Source: CAYSCS01 sp964429695 (GTDB lineage: Bacteria; Acidobacteriota; Aminicenantia; Aminicenantales; Aminicenantaceae). Taken from it: 64,000 bases of DNA. The translations under genes and the position numbers were made by a program. The notes under the pieces were generated by a model. That model worked only from the letters and a program-made list of their open reading frames with translations. It searched no databases and was not told where the DNA came from. The DNA lies in NCBI GenBank assembly GCA_964429695.1, contig CAYSCS010000063.1, forward strand, positions 62,001 to 126,000, read 5' to 3'. Shown one piece after another: positions 1 to 8,100 of the stretch; the stretch's first letter is position 1; every line of letters begins with the position of its first letter.

Positions 1-936
1 GTCCCTGAAGATAAATCAACCGCTTTTTTCCTCGCTGCTTCACTAGCGGAGATAGCGAGTGAGCGGGATAAGTTGACTTTCTTGGCTTCTTCTTCACTGC
101 GGAGTTTCCCTAACTGGCTCGAACAGCTCATTGCAGAAAGCACAGGAAAGGAGGGAAAGGGAATCATTCCTGTGGTGGATGAACCTGAGGTTTCTTGTGC
201 AGAATATGGAAAGGATAGGTTTTTTGTGTTTTTTGTGCTTGAGGAAGAGGGGAAAGAAGAGACCGTGAAGAAACTGAGGGAGATGGAAAGCCTTCATCAT
301 CCCTGGATTTTGCTTAAACTCAAGAATAAATATGAGCTGGGAGGGGAAATTTTCTCTTGGGAAATTGCTGTAGCCCTTGCCTGTAGCGCCCTCGGTGTAA
401 ATCCCTTCGATCAACCCGATGTGGAACTTACCAAAGAGTATACTCAAAGAATGATGGACTGGGAAAAGAGGGAGGGTAAAGGTGAGGAGAGGATTCTCGA
501 ATTTTCAATCGATGAACCAGAGAAGCTTTCCCAGGCTCTTCGGAGATGGCTTGGGGAAATTGAGGAAGGGGATTATCTCAGCCTCCACGCCTATCTCCCT
601 CCTTCACCTTTGAACGAAAGGTTTCTTCAATCCTTGCGCCTAAAACTTCTCAAAAAGAGCGGGCTGGCAACGACCCTCGGTTTTGGACCCAGGTTTCTTC
701 ACTCCACAGGGCAGCTCCACAAGGGAGGCCCAAATAAGGGGCTCTTCCTTCAGATTGTGGATGAGCCTGAAGAGGAGGTGAAGATACCCGAAACAGATTA
801 TTCCTTCAGGAAACTGATCAAAGCCCAGGCAAAGGGTGACTACCAGGCACTTAAGAAGAGAGGAAGGAAAGTGTTTCGAGTTAACCTCAAGCAGGATGTG
901 TTTGAAGGGCTTAAGACCCTTGAGAGTATTCTCTAA
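1..936 (+). CDS. Glucose-6-phosphate isomerase-type SIS protein, C-terminal part (bifunctional transaldolase/isomerase-like)
   Basis: The reading frame is open from base 1, so the start lies outside the window and only about 311 C-terminal residues are present. The segment around LTFLASSSLRSFPNWLEQLI followed by ESTGKEGKGIIPV matches the phosphoglucose isomerase-like half of bifunctional transaldolase/phosphoglucose isomerase proteins, as I know that family; the later LATTLGFGPRFLHSTGQLHKGG stretch is its typical sugar-phosphate isomerase C-terminal motif. It would interconvert glucose-6-phosphate and fructose-6-phosphate in the cytoplasm. A TTG at 73 is an internal Leu codon, not a start. 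Whether the missing N-terminal part carries a transaldolase domain cannot be seen. Confidence 0.85.
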   Translation, partial: VPEDKSTAFFLAASLAEIASERDKLTFLASSSLRSFPNWLEQLIAESTGKEGKGIIPVVDEPEVSCAEYGKDRFFVFFVLEEEGKEETVKKLREMESLHHPWILLKLKNKYELGGEIFSWEIAVALACSALGVNPFDQPDVELTKEYTQRMMDWEKREGKGEERILEFSIDEPEKLSQALRRWLGEIEEGDYLSLHAYLPPSPLNERFLQSLRLKLLKKSGLATTLGFGPRFLHSTGQLHKGGPNKGLFLQIVDEPEEEVKIPETDYSFRKLIKAQAKGDYQALKKRGRKVFRVNLKQDVFEGLKTLESIL

Positions 937-1121
937 ATTGAAAAATTTCTTAATTTCAATATCTGTAAATCAGCTCTCGGGTTTAGAATAGTCTAGAATA
1001 AGAAGATGTTGGCCTAGGGGTAATCTTTTTCCCTAGAATAGTTTTAAAATATCCCCTCCTTCATGATTTTTTCAATCGAAACTTTTCGTTTTAAGAAGAG
1101 CAGAAGATAAATTTTTAAAGA

Positions 1122-2756
1122 CTATTTTCCCCTTGCTTCATCCAGAATTTTTCTTATTGAATCCATGCTTATTCTTGTGGCGAGATGTTGGTACTCGTTT
1201 AGCTCATGGTCCTCAAGTATCTTGTCAATGGAATTCCAGTGGTAGGGCTCTTCTTTGAGAAGATTCTCAACCTTTTGCGTGTAAGAAGGGAGGATAGGTT
1301 TAAGATAGATTGAAATGAGACGGAAGACGTTGATTGTTGCTCCAAGCACCGCAATTGCTTTTTGCGGTTCTTCTTTTGCTATTTTCCACGGTTCCCTCTC
1401 ATCTATGTATTTATTGGCCTCTTCTGCTATTTTTCTCACCTCGGTGACCACCCTTGAGAAATAGCGGCCTTCATACAGGGAGGCAACCTTTTCTGCCTTC
1501 TCCTGAACCTTTCTTATCTGTTCATAACCATCATTGTCTATTCTTCCGATGCCAGGTTGAATTTTCCGTAGCATCTGGACGCTCCTTGAGGCGAGGTTGG
1601 TTATTTTCCCGATAAGTTCCGCATTCACGCGCAGGATAAAATCTTCGAAATTTAGGTCTACGTCTTCGATGGAAGGAGTCATCTTGCTTGCATAGTAATA
1701 GCGAAGATAGGATGGCTCGAGGAAATTTAGGTAGGTGCGGGCTTTGATGAATGTTCCCTTCGACTTACTCATTTTTTCGTTGTTTATGGTGAGGAAGCCA
1801 TGGACGAAGACTTCGTCAGGAGTTTTGTAGCCCGCATTCTTGAGCATTGCTGGCCAGAAGAGAATATGGAAATAGATGATGTCTTTCCCTATGAAATGAT
1901 AGAGCTCAGAATCTTCGTTCTTCCAGAATTCCCTGTAATCTCTGGCATTTCTTTGACACCAGTTCTTGGTGGAGGCTATATAACCTATAGGTGCGTCAAC
2001 CCAGACATAGAAATATTTTCCTTTTTTTCCTGGTATTTCGAAGCCAAAATAAGGTTCATCTCGAGAAATGTCCCAATCTCTCAGCTCTTCCTTGAGCCAT
2101 TCATCGAGTTTGTTGGCAATTTCCTTAGAAGTGTGACCCCTCACCCATTCTCTGAGAAAATCCCGAAAATTGTTCAGACGAAAAAATAAGTGTTCACTCT
2201 CTCTCTCCACAGGTTTACTCCCGCAGAGGGCACAACAGGGGTCAATGAGGTCTGAGGGAGAATAGGTGGAGCTACAGGCGTCGCATGAATCTCCATACTG
2301 ATTCCCTGCGCCGCATGAAGGACATCTTCCTGTTACAAATCTATCTGGGAGGAAAAGGCCATCCCTCTCACAGTAGAGTTGTTTAATCTTTTTTTCGACT
2401 ACGTGACCATTTTCAACCATTTTTAAATAAATCTCTTCGGCAAGCTCCTTATTTTCCCTGCTGTGGGTCGTGTAATAATTATCGAATTCAATCTCGAAAT
2501 CTTTGAAGTCGCGGATGTGTCTCTGGTGATAAAAAGAGATTAACTCTTCAGGAGAGATACCCTTGTTTCTGGCGCTTATCATCACGGGAGAACCGTGGGT
2601 GTCATCAGCACACATGTAGCGACATTCGTGTCCACGCATTTTCTGAAACCTAACCCAGAAATCTGTCTGCAAGTATTCAAGGAGATGGCCGAGATGGATG
2701 TCTCCGTTTGCATAGGGAAGAGCTGAGGTAACCAGGATTTTTCTCTTCTCTTTCAT
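1122..2756 (-). CDS. metG: Methionyl-tRNA synthetase
   Basis: Class I aminoacyl-tRNA synthetase charging tRNA-Met. The HIGH-type signature HLGH is at residues 21-24 and KMSKS at 328-332. A zinc-knuckle insertion carries Cys145, Cys148, Cys158, Cys161, Cys174/175 and Cys178, the four-knuckle arrangement of the MetG1 type. At 544 residues the protein ends after the anticodon-binding helical domain and lacks the C-terminal EMAP/Trbp111-like tRNA-binding domain found in longer MetG proteins. The ATG start at 2756 is directly before the HIGH region as expected. It is divergent from the ABC exporter pair beginning at 2949. Confidence 0.96.
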   Translation of the reverse strand: MKEKRKILVTSALPYANGDIHLGHLLEYLQTDFWVRFQKMRGHECRYMCADDTHGSPVMISARNKGISPEELISFYHQRHIRDFKDFEIEFDNYYTTHSRENKELAEEIYLKMVENGHVVEKKIKQLYCERDGLFLPDRFVTGRCPSCGAGNQYGDSCDACSSTYSPSDLIDPCCALCGSKPVERESEHLFFRLNNFRDFLREWVRGHTSKEIANKLDEWLKEELRDWDISRDEPYFGFEIPGKKGKYFYVWVDAPIGYIASTKNWCQRNARDYREFWKNEDSELYHFIGKDIIYFHILFWPAMLKNAGYKTPDEVFVHGFLTINNEKMSKSKGTFIKARTYLNFLEPSYLRYYYASKMTPSIEDVDLNFEDFILRVNAELIGKITNLASRSVQMLRKIQPGIGRIDNDGYEQIRKVQEKAEKVASLYEGRYFSRVVTEVRKIAEEANKYIDEREPWKIAKEEPQKAIAVLGATINVFRLISIYLKPILPSYTQKVENLLKEEPYHWNSIDKILEDHELNEYQHLATRISMDSIRKILDEARGK

Positions 2757-2948
2757 CTACCTTTTAATAACTCAATTGAGAATTAAAGTCACCCTCATTT
2801 TGAATTTTAATTATATATCTAAAAGACTCGGTGAGGGAAAGGGACTAATCTCTTCTTCTGCATTTGAAGAGTCTTCTTTTTTAGCTTTTAATTTTACATT
2901 TTTTAAAAACTTTCTTAAAATCTCTTCATAATCGAAGAGGAGGTTTGA
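2757..2948. promoter_or_regulatory. Divergent intergenic region between metG and ABC exporter
   Basis: 192 bases separate two divergent genes, so promoters for both should lie here. The stretch around 2800-2825 is very AT-rich and contains a TATATAT-like -10 candidate, but I cannot pair it confidently with a -35 box. Just before the + strand gene, AAGAGGAGG at 2935-2943 is a strong ribosome binding site. Confidence 0.4.
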
Positions 2949-3671
2949 ATGAATGCGTTGCTAGAAGTTGATGGATTGAGGAAGTACTATGGAAGTCTTG
3001 AGGCGCTTAAAGGGATCAGCTTCCAAGTTAACCACGGAGAAGTCTTTGCCCTCATAGGTCCAAACGCAGCTGGCAAGACCACCACCCTGCGCATCGTCGC
3101 CACCCTCCTTTCCCCTTCAGCTGGGAAGGTTACCTTGCTTGGTTATGACTTGAGAAAAGAGCCCGAAAAGTTCAGGGAAAGAATCAGTTATTTACCTGAG
3201 GAAGCCGGTGCCTACAGGAACCTCAAGGGTTTAGATTATTTGAAATTCATGGCGAGGTTTTACGCTCACTCAGATAAAGAAGCAGAGGAGATAGTAGAAA
3301 GGGCAAGGTCGATTGCTGACCTCGGGCCTCGCCTCAACGAAAAAGCGGGGACCTATTCAAAGGGAATGATAAGAAAGCTCCTTCTGGCACGAGCTCTCAT
3401 GACAAAACCAGACCTGGCCATTCTGGATGAACCGACTTCTGGGCTTGATGTAATCAATGCTTTAGAAGTAAGAGAAATCATCAAGAAATTTGCAAGGGAA
3501 GGAATCTCTATCCTTCTTTCTTCCCACAACATGCTCGAAATTGAATTCCTTTCTGATAGGGTTGCTCTCATCGACAAGGGAGTAATCCTTGACTCTGGAA
3601 CACCACAGGGCCTCAAGGAAAAATACAGGGCGAATAACCTGGAAGAGGTCTTCAGGAGTGCGCTGAGATGA
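2949..3671 (+). CDS. ABC-2 type exporter, ATP-binding protein (NatA-like)
   Basis: A complete 240-residue ABC ATPase. Walker A GPNAAGKT is at residues 37-44, a signature-like YSKGM at 136-140 in place of LSGGQ, and Walker B LAILDEP at 156-162. At the Q-loop position the sequence reads LPEEAGAY, with Glu where Gln is usual. The YSKGM signature is typical of NatA/CcmA-like exporters. It overlaps the following permease gene by four bases (ATGA), indicating translational coupling. It would energise export of an unknown substrate by the neighbouring membrane protein. Confidence 0.92.
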   Translation: MNALLEVDGLRKYYGSLEALKGISFQVNHGEVFALIGPNAAGKTTTLRIVATLLSPSAGKVTLLGYDLRKEPEKFRERISYLPEEAGAYRNLKGLDYLKFMARFYAHSDKEAEEIVERARSIADLGPRLNEKAGTYSKGMIRKLLLARALMTKPDLAILDEPTSGLDVINALEVREIIKKFAREGISILLSSHNMLEIEFLSDRVALIDKGVILDSGTPQGLKEKYRANNLEEVFRSALR

Positions 3672-4960
3672 AAAAATTCATTAATCTCTTCTTTAAGGAA
3701 ATAAGGGAACTGATTAACATCCAGTTGATTGTTTCCTTGGTTTTCACCATCGTCCTCTTCTACATAATAGGGCAGATGGCAAAAAGTGAGATGAAAAAGA
3801 CGCTCCGCCCCCAGAAGATTGCTGTCCTTGATCTGGATGAGTCGAGATTTTCTAAAGAGCTGAACCAGGGTCTCCGCCTGGCAAACTTCGAACTGCTGTT
3901 GGTCTCAGAAAAAGACAAGGAAAAGGCAATCGAATGGGCTAAACTGAAGGATATCAACCTTCTTTTGGTCATCCCTCAGGGCTTCGGTGAATCTATGACT
4001 AGCTTTGAATTGAAAGAAATAGAGACTTATTCCATTCTGAGAAGTTTTTCTCTAATAGGGAGTCGAAGCTCAGTGGTGCTGGGGAATGTTATCTCTGCTT
4101 TAAACGAGTACATTTCGGATAATTTTTTGAAAAGTAAGATGCCCGATTTAGACCCGAAGAGGGTGAAAAAACCGATAAAGAGTAGAGATTTTGTCATCGT
4201 CAGAGAAAGGATGGCAGAAGGGACTGCAGCAAGCATCGCTGGATTTGTTTCTTCACAGTCGGTTTTCGTTCCCATAATCTTGATGATGATTATCGTTTAT
4301 TCCTCTCAGATGGTCATCTCTGCCATAGCCATGGAGAAGCAAAATAAGACACTCGAAACCCTTCTCACCGTTCCCATAAACCGTGCTTCAATCGTCACCG
4401 CCAAGATGCTTAGCGCAGGTCTGGTGGGTTTGCTTTCAGCCGTAATCTACATGTTTGGATTCAGGTATTACATGTCAGGCTTCATGGGGGATGTTTCTGA
4501 AAGGGTGGAGGCATCGGGGCTTGCTGCGGTAATCCAGAAACTCGGCCTTTCTATGACTGCAGAGAGCTATTTTTTCCTCGGGCTTTCACTTTTCATTGCC
4601 ATTCTCTGTGCCCTCGCTCTTGCCACTATTCTGGGTGTTCTTGCTGAAGATTACAGAAGCGCCCAGAGCCTGATCATGCCGCTCATTTTTCTCGTCTTGA
4701 TTCCCTATTTCCTTTCTTTCTTCAGTGACATCAGAACCCTCTCACTTCCGGTAAAGCTTCTTGTCTGGGCCATTCCTTTTTCCCATCCCTTCTTAACCAC
4801 CCAGAACCTCCTTCTTGGTAATTACAAAGCCGTAATTGGCGGAATAATCTACATGATTTTTTTCTTCATCTTTCTCATCATAGTCGCTGCCCGCATTTTC
4901 TCCACGGATAAAGTTCTGACCATGAAGCTAAAATTCAGGAGAAAGAGGATAGTCCTCTGA
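3668..4960 (+). CDS. ABC-2 type exporter, permease (NatB-like)
   Basis: 430 residues with one N-terminal membrane segment (about 20-37), a roughly 160-residue hydrophilic domain beginning with the KIAVLDLDESRFS stretch typical of the extracytoplasmic domain of ABC2_membrane_3 permeases, then about five further membrane segments in the second half. The conserved AMEKQNKTLETLLTVP motif just after the second membrane segment is characteristic of NatB-like permeases. It overlaps the ATPase gene upstream, so the pair forms one two-gene exporter operon. Substrate unknown; Na+ efflux, lipid or peptide export are all possible for this family. Confidence 0.88.
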   Translation: MKKFINLFFKEIRELINIQLIVSLVFTIVLFYIIGQMAKSEMKKTLRPQKIAVLDLDESRFSKELNQGLRLANFELLLVSEKDKEKAIEWAKLKDINLLLVIPQGFGESMTSFELKEIETYSILRSFSLIGSRSSVVLGNVISALNEYISDNFLKSKMPDLDPKRVKKPIKSRDFVIVRERMAEGTAASIAGFVSSQSVFVPIILMMIIVYSSQMVISAIAMEKQNKTLETLLTVPINRASIVTAKMLSAGLVGLLSAVIYMFGFRYYMSGFMGDVSERVEASGLAAVIQKLGLSMTAESYFFLGLSLFIAILCALALATILGVLAEDYRSAQSLIMPLIFLVLIPYFLSFFSDIRTLSLPVKLLVWAIPFSHPFLTTQNLLLGNYKAVIGGIIYMIFFFIFLIIVAARIFSTDKVLTMKLKFRRKRIVL

Positions 4961-5301
4961 TTTTGCCCCTTAAAGCCCTATCTTTATTTTTAAGATTAAA
5001 ATGAGGGAACTTCTCCAAATTAGCTCTCGAAAATTCCAGGGGAAGGGGAATAGATATCTTATTTTTTAAAATTAAGATTAATAGAAGCACAAGAGACCTT
5101 CATTCTTCAGCTAATCTTCCGGCTCTTAATCACCTGCTTTTCTCAATTATCTCTTTCTGCGACTCGCTTGAGGAATAATTTTTTATCAACTATCCTGGAG
5201 ATGACCCTGAACTTATGAATCTTTAGAACACCTCTTTCATTTCCTATTAAACCAAAGGGAGGTGTAACTTGACTCTTTATGGGCTTAGGAAAAAATTGAG
5301 C
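4961..5301. other. Intergenic region, no gene seen
   Basis: 341 bases between convergent genes. Reading both strands I see AT-rich sequence with frequent stops in all frames, no tRNA or convincing hairpin-plus-T-run terminator, and no coding-like fragment. Confidence 0.5.
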
Positions 5302-6048
5302 TCAATAAGCACCGAAGAGCTTGAGAGCCATGATGATAATGGAAAGAGCGAGAATAGTACGAATCACCTTCTCTCCTCCCACTACAGAGACCCTAGCTCC
5401 CCACCACCCTCCGAGTGAGTTACCTGCACCGAGTGCGATTCCAAGCTTCCAGTCAACGTTTCCTGTGAGAGCAAACACGATTAAGGCCGGCACTGTGTAG
5501 AGCATGATGATGAAGACCTTGTGCATGTTAACTTTAACCAGGTCAGGAAGGAGGAGGTGATATAAGGCGGCCATGAAGAGAAACCCTACCCCAACTTGAA
5601 GAAATCCTCCATAGAAGCCAATCCCTACGAGGACAGGATAGAGGAGCCAGCTTGGGATTCCATTTTTCCTTGATATTTTTAAGGAAGAAGGGGGAGGAAG
5701 GAATAAGGAGATAACCACCAAAATCATCACCACTCCCAAGATTCGTTGGAAGAGGGCGTCGCTTACTCTTATAGCAATTAACGCTCCAGCCACTGCTCCA
5801 GGCAGAGTAAGAAGGGCAAGGGTAGAGCTTAATTTGAATTGATGCAGCTTTTTTCTCTTGAAAGAGGCAACGGCGAATACACTCTGGGCAAAGACTGCAA
5901 TCCTGTTAGTTCCATTTGCTAGAGAAGAGTCAAGGCCGAGGAAGATCAGGGCGGGAAGGGTAAAAACAGACCCTCCTCCTGCAATAACATTTAGAAAACC
6001 TGCTGCTACTCCGACGACAAAGAGAATGAGAATGTCAAAAAGGCTCAT
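5302..6048 (-). CDS. TSUP-family permease (sulfite exporter TauE/SafE)
   Basis: A 248-residue hydrophobic protein with about eight membrane segments. The N-terminal VGVAAGFLNVIAGGGSVFTLP stretch and an internal GIGFYGGFLQVGVGF repeat of it are the duplicated hallmark of the TauE/SafE (TSUP, DUF81) family. Members move sulfur-containing anions or other small organic anions across the inner membrane, but the substrate cannot be read from sequence. The gene stands alone, convergent with the exporter upstream and divergent from the next ABC pair. Confidence 0.9.
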   Translation of the reverse strand: MSLFDILILFVVGVAAGFLNVIAGGGSVFTLPALIFLGLDSSLANGTNRIAVFAQSVFAVASFKRKKLHQFKLSSTLALLTLPGAVAGALIAIRVSDALFQRILGVVMILVVISLFLPPPSSLKISRKNGIPSWLLYPVLVGIGFYGGFLQVGVGFLFMAALYHLLLPDLVKVNMHKVFIIMLYTVPALIVFALTGNVDWKLGIALGAGNSLGGWWGARVSVVGGEKVIRTILALSIIIMALKLFGAY

Positions 6049-6467
6049 TTATTAACCAAGCCTAAAACATTTACCACATTTAAGCTCAAAATCCAATTTT
6101 AAGGTTTACTCTTTCTTTGGTAAAGTTGATTCCAGGAAAGTAGACCGCTGAGATGATCAAAAGATATTGCCGCTGAAGCAGCCAGAATGCAGGTCTGAAG
6201 TCCCCCAAGGGGAAGAAGAGGGTAGCGAGGAATAAATTCCGTCTATAATTTTTTCACTTTTTGCGCTTCTCTATCCTCTTTGAGGCCTCAGGCTTTGAGA
6301 AGGGGCGAGTATTTAACATGAGTCACTCTTGAATCTGAGCCTCCCTTGCCGAAGGAAAGGCATGAGCTTGTTTGCTTATGAAGAGGCAAATTGGGAAGGG
6401 AGGTTTCGCTTTCATAGGCTTAGGCTTTTAAAGGCTAATAAGTTAGATTAGTTACATAGTTCTTGCC
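6049..6467. other. Intergenic region with an imperfect hairpin
   Basis: About 420 bases upstream of an ABC exporter pair, with no plausible gene. An inverted repeat pairs CCTCCCTTGCC (6340-6350) with GGGAAGGGAGG (6393-6403), 10 of 11 matching, and an inner imperfect stem CATGAGC/GCTTATG closes a six-base loop. It could be a leader structure or a small repeat element. Confidence 0.4.
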
Positions 6468-6500
6468 TTGAGACTAGATTTAATTTATCTTTTTTATTCC

Positions 6501-7235
6501 ATGTTTGAGCCAATAGTTGAGGTGAAAGGTTTGACGAAGTTCTTCAAGTCTTTGAGGGCTGTAAACTGTGTTTCTTTTGAGATGTATCCAGGGGAGATTC
6601 TTGGTTTATTAGGACCGAACGGCGCAGGAAAGACGACCATCATCCACATGCTCCTTGGGCTGACTACGCCGACTCAGGGAACGATTAAAATCTTCGGTAA
6701 GGATCTGCGACATAGAAGAGAGGAGATAGCCGAAAAGATAAATTTTTCCTCAACTTATGTCTCCATGCCAAACTCATTGACGGTTAAAGAGTGCCTGAGC
6801 ATTTTTGCCACTCTTTACAGGGTAAAGAAAAAGGAAGATAGAATAAGGGAAGTCCTTCGTTGCTTTGAGATAGAGTCGATTAAAAACAAACTGGTTAGAC
6901 ATCTCTCCTCTGGCCAGCAGACAAGGCTCAACCTCGCTAAATCCCTGATAAACAACCCCAAAATCCTGTTTCTTGATGAGCCAACAGCAAGCCTTGACCC
7001 TGATATTGCGGATAAAACAAGAAATCTCTTGAAATCCATAAAGAGAGAAAACAACCTCTCCATCCTCTACACCTCTCACAATATGAAGGAGATGGAAGAG
7101 ATGTCCGATAGGCTTATCTTTCTCCACAAGGGAGAAATAATTGCTACAGGGAAACCGAAAGAAGTGATTGGAAGTTTCAGAGGTAAGGACCTCGAAGAGG
7201 TTTTTTTGAAGGTAGCGAGAGAGGAGGCAGTTTGA
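6501..7235 (+). CDS. ABC-2 type exporter, ATP-binding protein
   Basis: An ABC ATPase of 244 residues from the ATG at 6501; an in-frame TTG at 6468 would add 11 residues. I prefer 6501 because the family begins close to the IVEVKGLTKFF strand, although neither start has a clear Shine-Dalgarno sequence. It has Walker A GPNGAGKTT, a signature-like LSSGQQTRL, and Walker B ILFLDEPTASLD. The following permease overlaps it by four bases, so the two form an exporter. This is the second ABC-2 pair in the window and is not a close copy of the first. Confidence 0.9.
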   Translation: MFEPIVEVKGLTKFFKSLRAVNCVSFEMYPGEILGLLGPNGAGKTTIIHMLLGLTTPTQGTIKIFGKDLRHRREEIAEKINFSSTYVSMPNSLTVKECLSIFATLYRVKKKEDRIREVLRCFEIESIKNKLVRHLSSGQQTRLNLAKSLINNPKILFLDEPTASLDPDIADKTRNLLKSIKRENNLSILYTSHNMKEMEEMSDRLIFLHKGEIIATGKPKEVIGSFRGKDLEEVFLKVAREEAV

Positions 7236-8023
7236 AGCTCAATAGGTTGATGGCTCTTTTCTTGAGACACATGTACCTTTACCGACGGAGCATTCCCAGA
7301 ATCATGGAAGTCTTTTACTGGCCTTTTCTTGACCTTCTTGTCTGGGGATTCATAACCGTTTATCTCAGTCAATTCAGACAAACTCTACCTGGTTTTATCA
7401 CCTACTTCCTTGGTGCCCTCATCCTCTGGGACATCCTTTTCCGAGCTCATCAAGGAATATCTGTCTCTTTCCTGGAAGATATATGGTCAAGGAATTTGCT
7501 CAACCTCTTTGCCAGCCCTCTAAAACCATCCGAATACATTCTTGCCCTGATGTTTGTCAGCTTGGTCAAGCTTCTTATAACCTCAACCGTCATGGCATTT
7601 TTAGCCTGGCTCTTCTATTCTTTCAATATTTTTATCATCGGTGTCTCGCTCATCCCTTTTGTCTTGAATCTCATCCTCATGGGCTGGTCAATTGGAATTC
7701 TTACTACAGGGTTGGTCCTGAGGTTTGGTCAGGAAGCTGAAGTCCTCGCTTGGGCTCTTGGATTTCTGTTCATGCCTGTTTCCGCTGTTTTCTATCCAGT
7801 TTCAGTTCTTCCCCCTCTGCTTCAATCAATTTCTCGCTTTGTCCCTTCTTCCCATGTGTTTGAAGGGATGCGAGCAATAATAAATTCAGGGAGATTTCCA
7901 CTCACAGAATTGCTCCTGGCACTGGGAATAAACTTTCTCTACATTCTCATCTCTACCACCTTTTTCCACTTGAATTTCAGGGTGGTAAAGAAAAAGGGGC
8001 TCCTCGTGAGGATAGGAGAATAG
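7232..8023 (+). CDS. ABC-2 type exporter, permease
   Basis: 263 residues with about six predicted membrane segments and the overall layout of the ABC2_membrane (DrrB/NodJ-like) family, including FVPSSHVFEGMRAI near the C-terminus, a position conserved in these permeases. The start is a TTG at 7232 overlapping the ATPase stop; GAGAGGAGG at 7218-7226 provides a good ribosome binding site. It forms the membrane half of the exporter with the upstream ATPase. Substrate unknown. Confidence 0.85.
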   Translation: MKLNRLMALFLRHMYLYRRSIPRIMEVFYWPFLDLLVWGFITVYLSQFRQTLPGFITYFLGALILWDILFRAHQGISVSFLEDIWSRNLLNLFASPLKPSEYILALMFVSLVKLLITSTVMAFLAWLFYSFNIFIIGVSLIPFVLNLILMGWSIGILTTGLVLRFGQEAEVLAWALGFLFMPVSAVFYPVSVLPPLLQSISRFVPSSHVFEGMRAIINSGRFPLTELLLALGINFLYILISTTFFHLNFRVVKKKGLLVRIGE

Positions 8024-8100
8024 TAGATTTAAAGAAAGGATTGAAATGAGGCAGTGGTAGAGGGAGAAGGCTATTAAATTAACTCCTTTCTGAATGAGAA

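Noticed and set aside
1800..2189. 129-codon + strand frame opposite metG
   Set aside because: It is a shadow of the well-supported metG coding strand.
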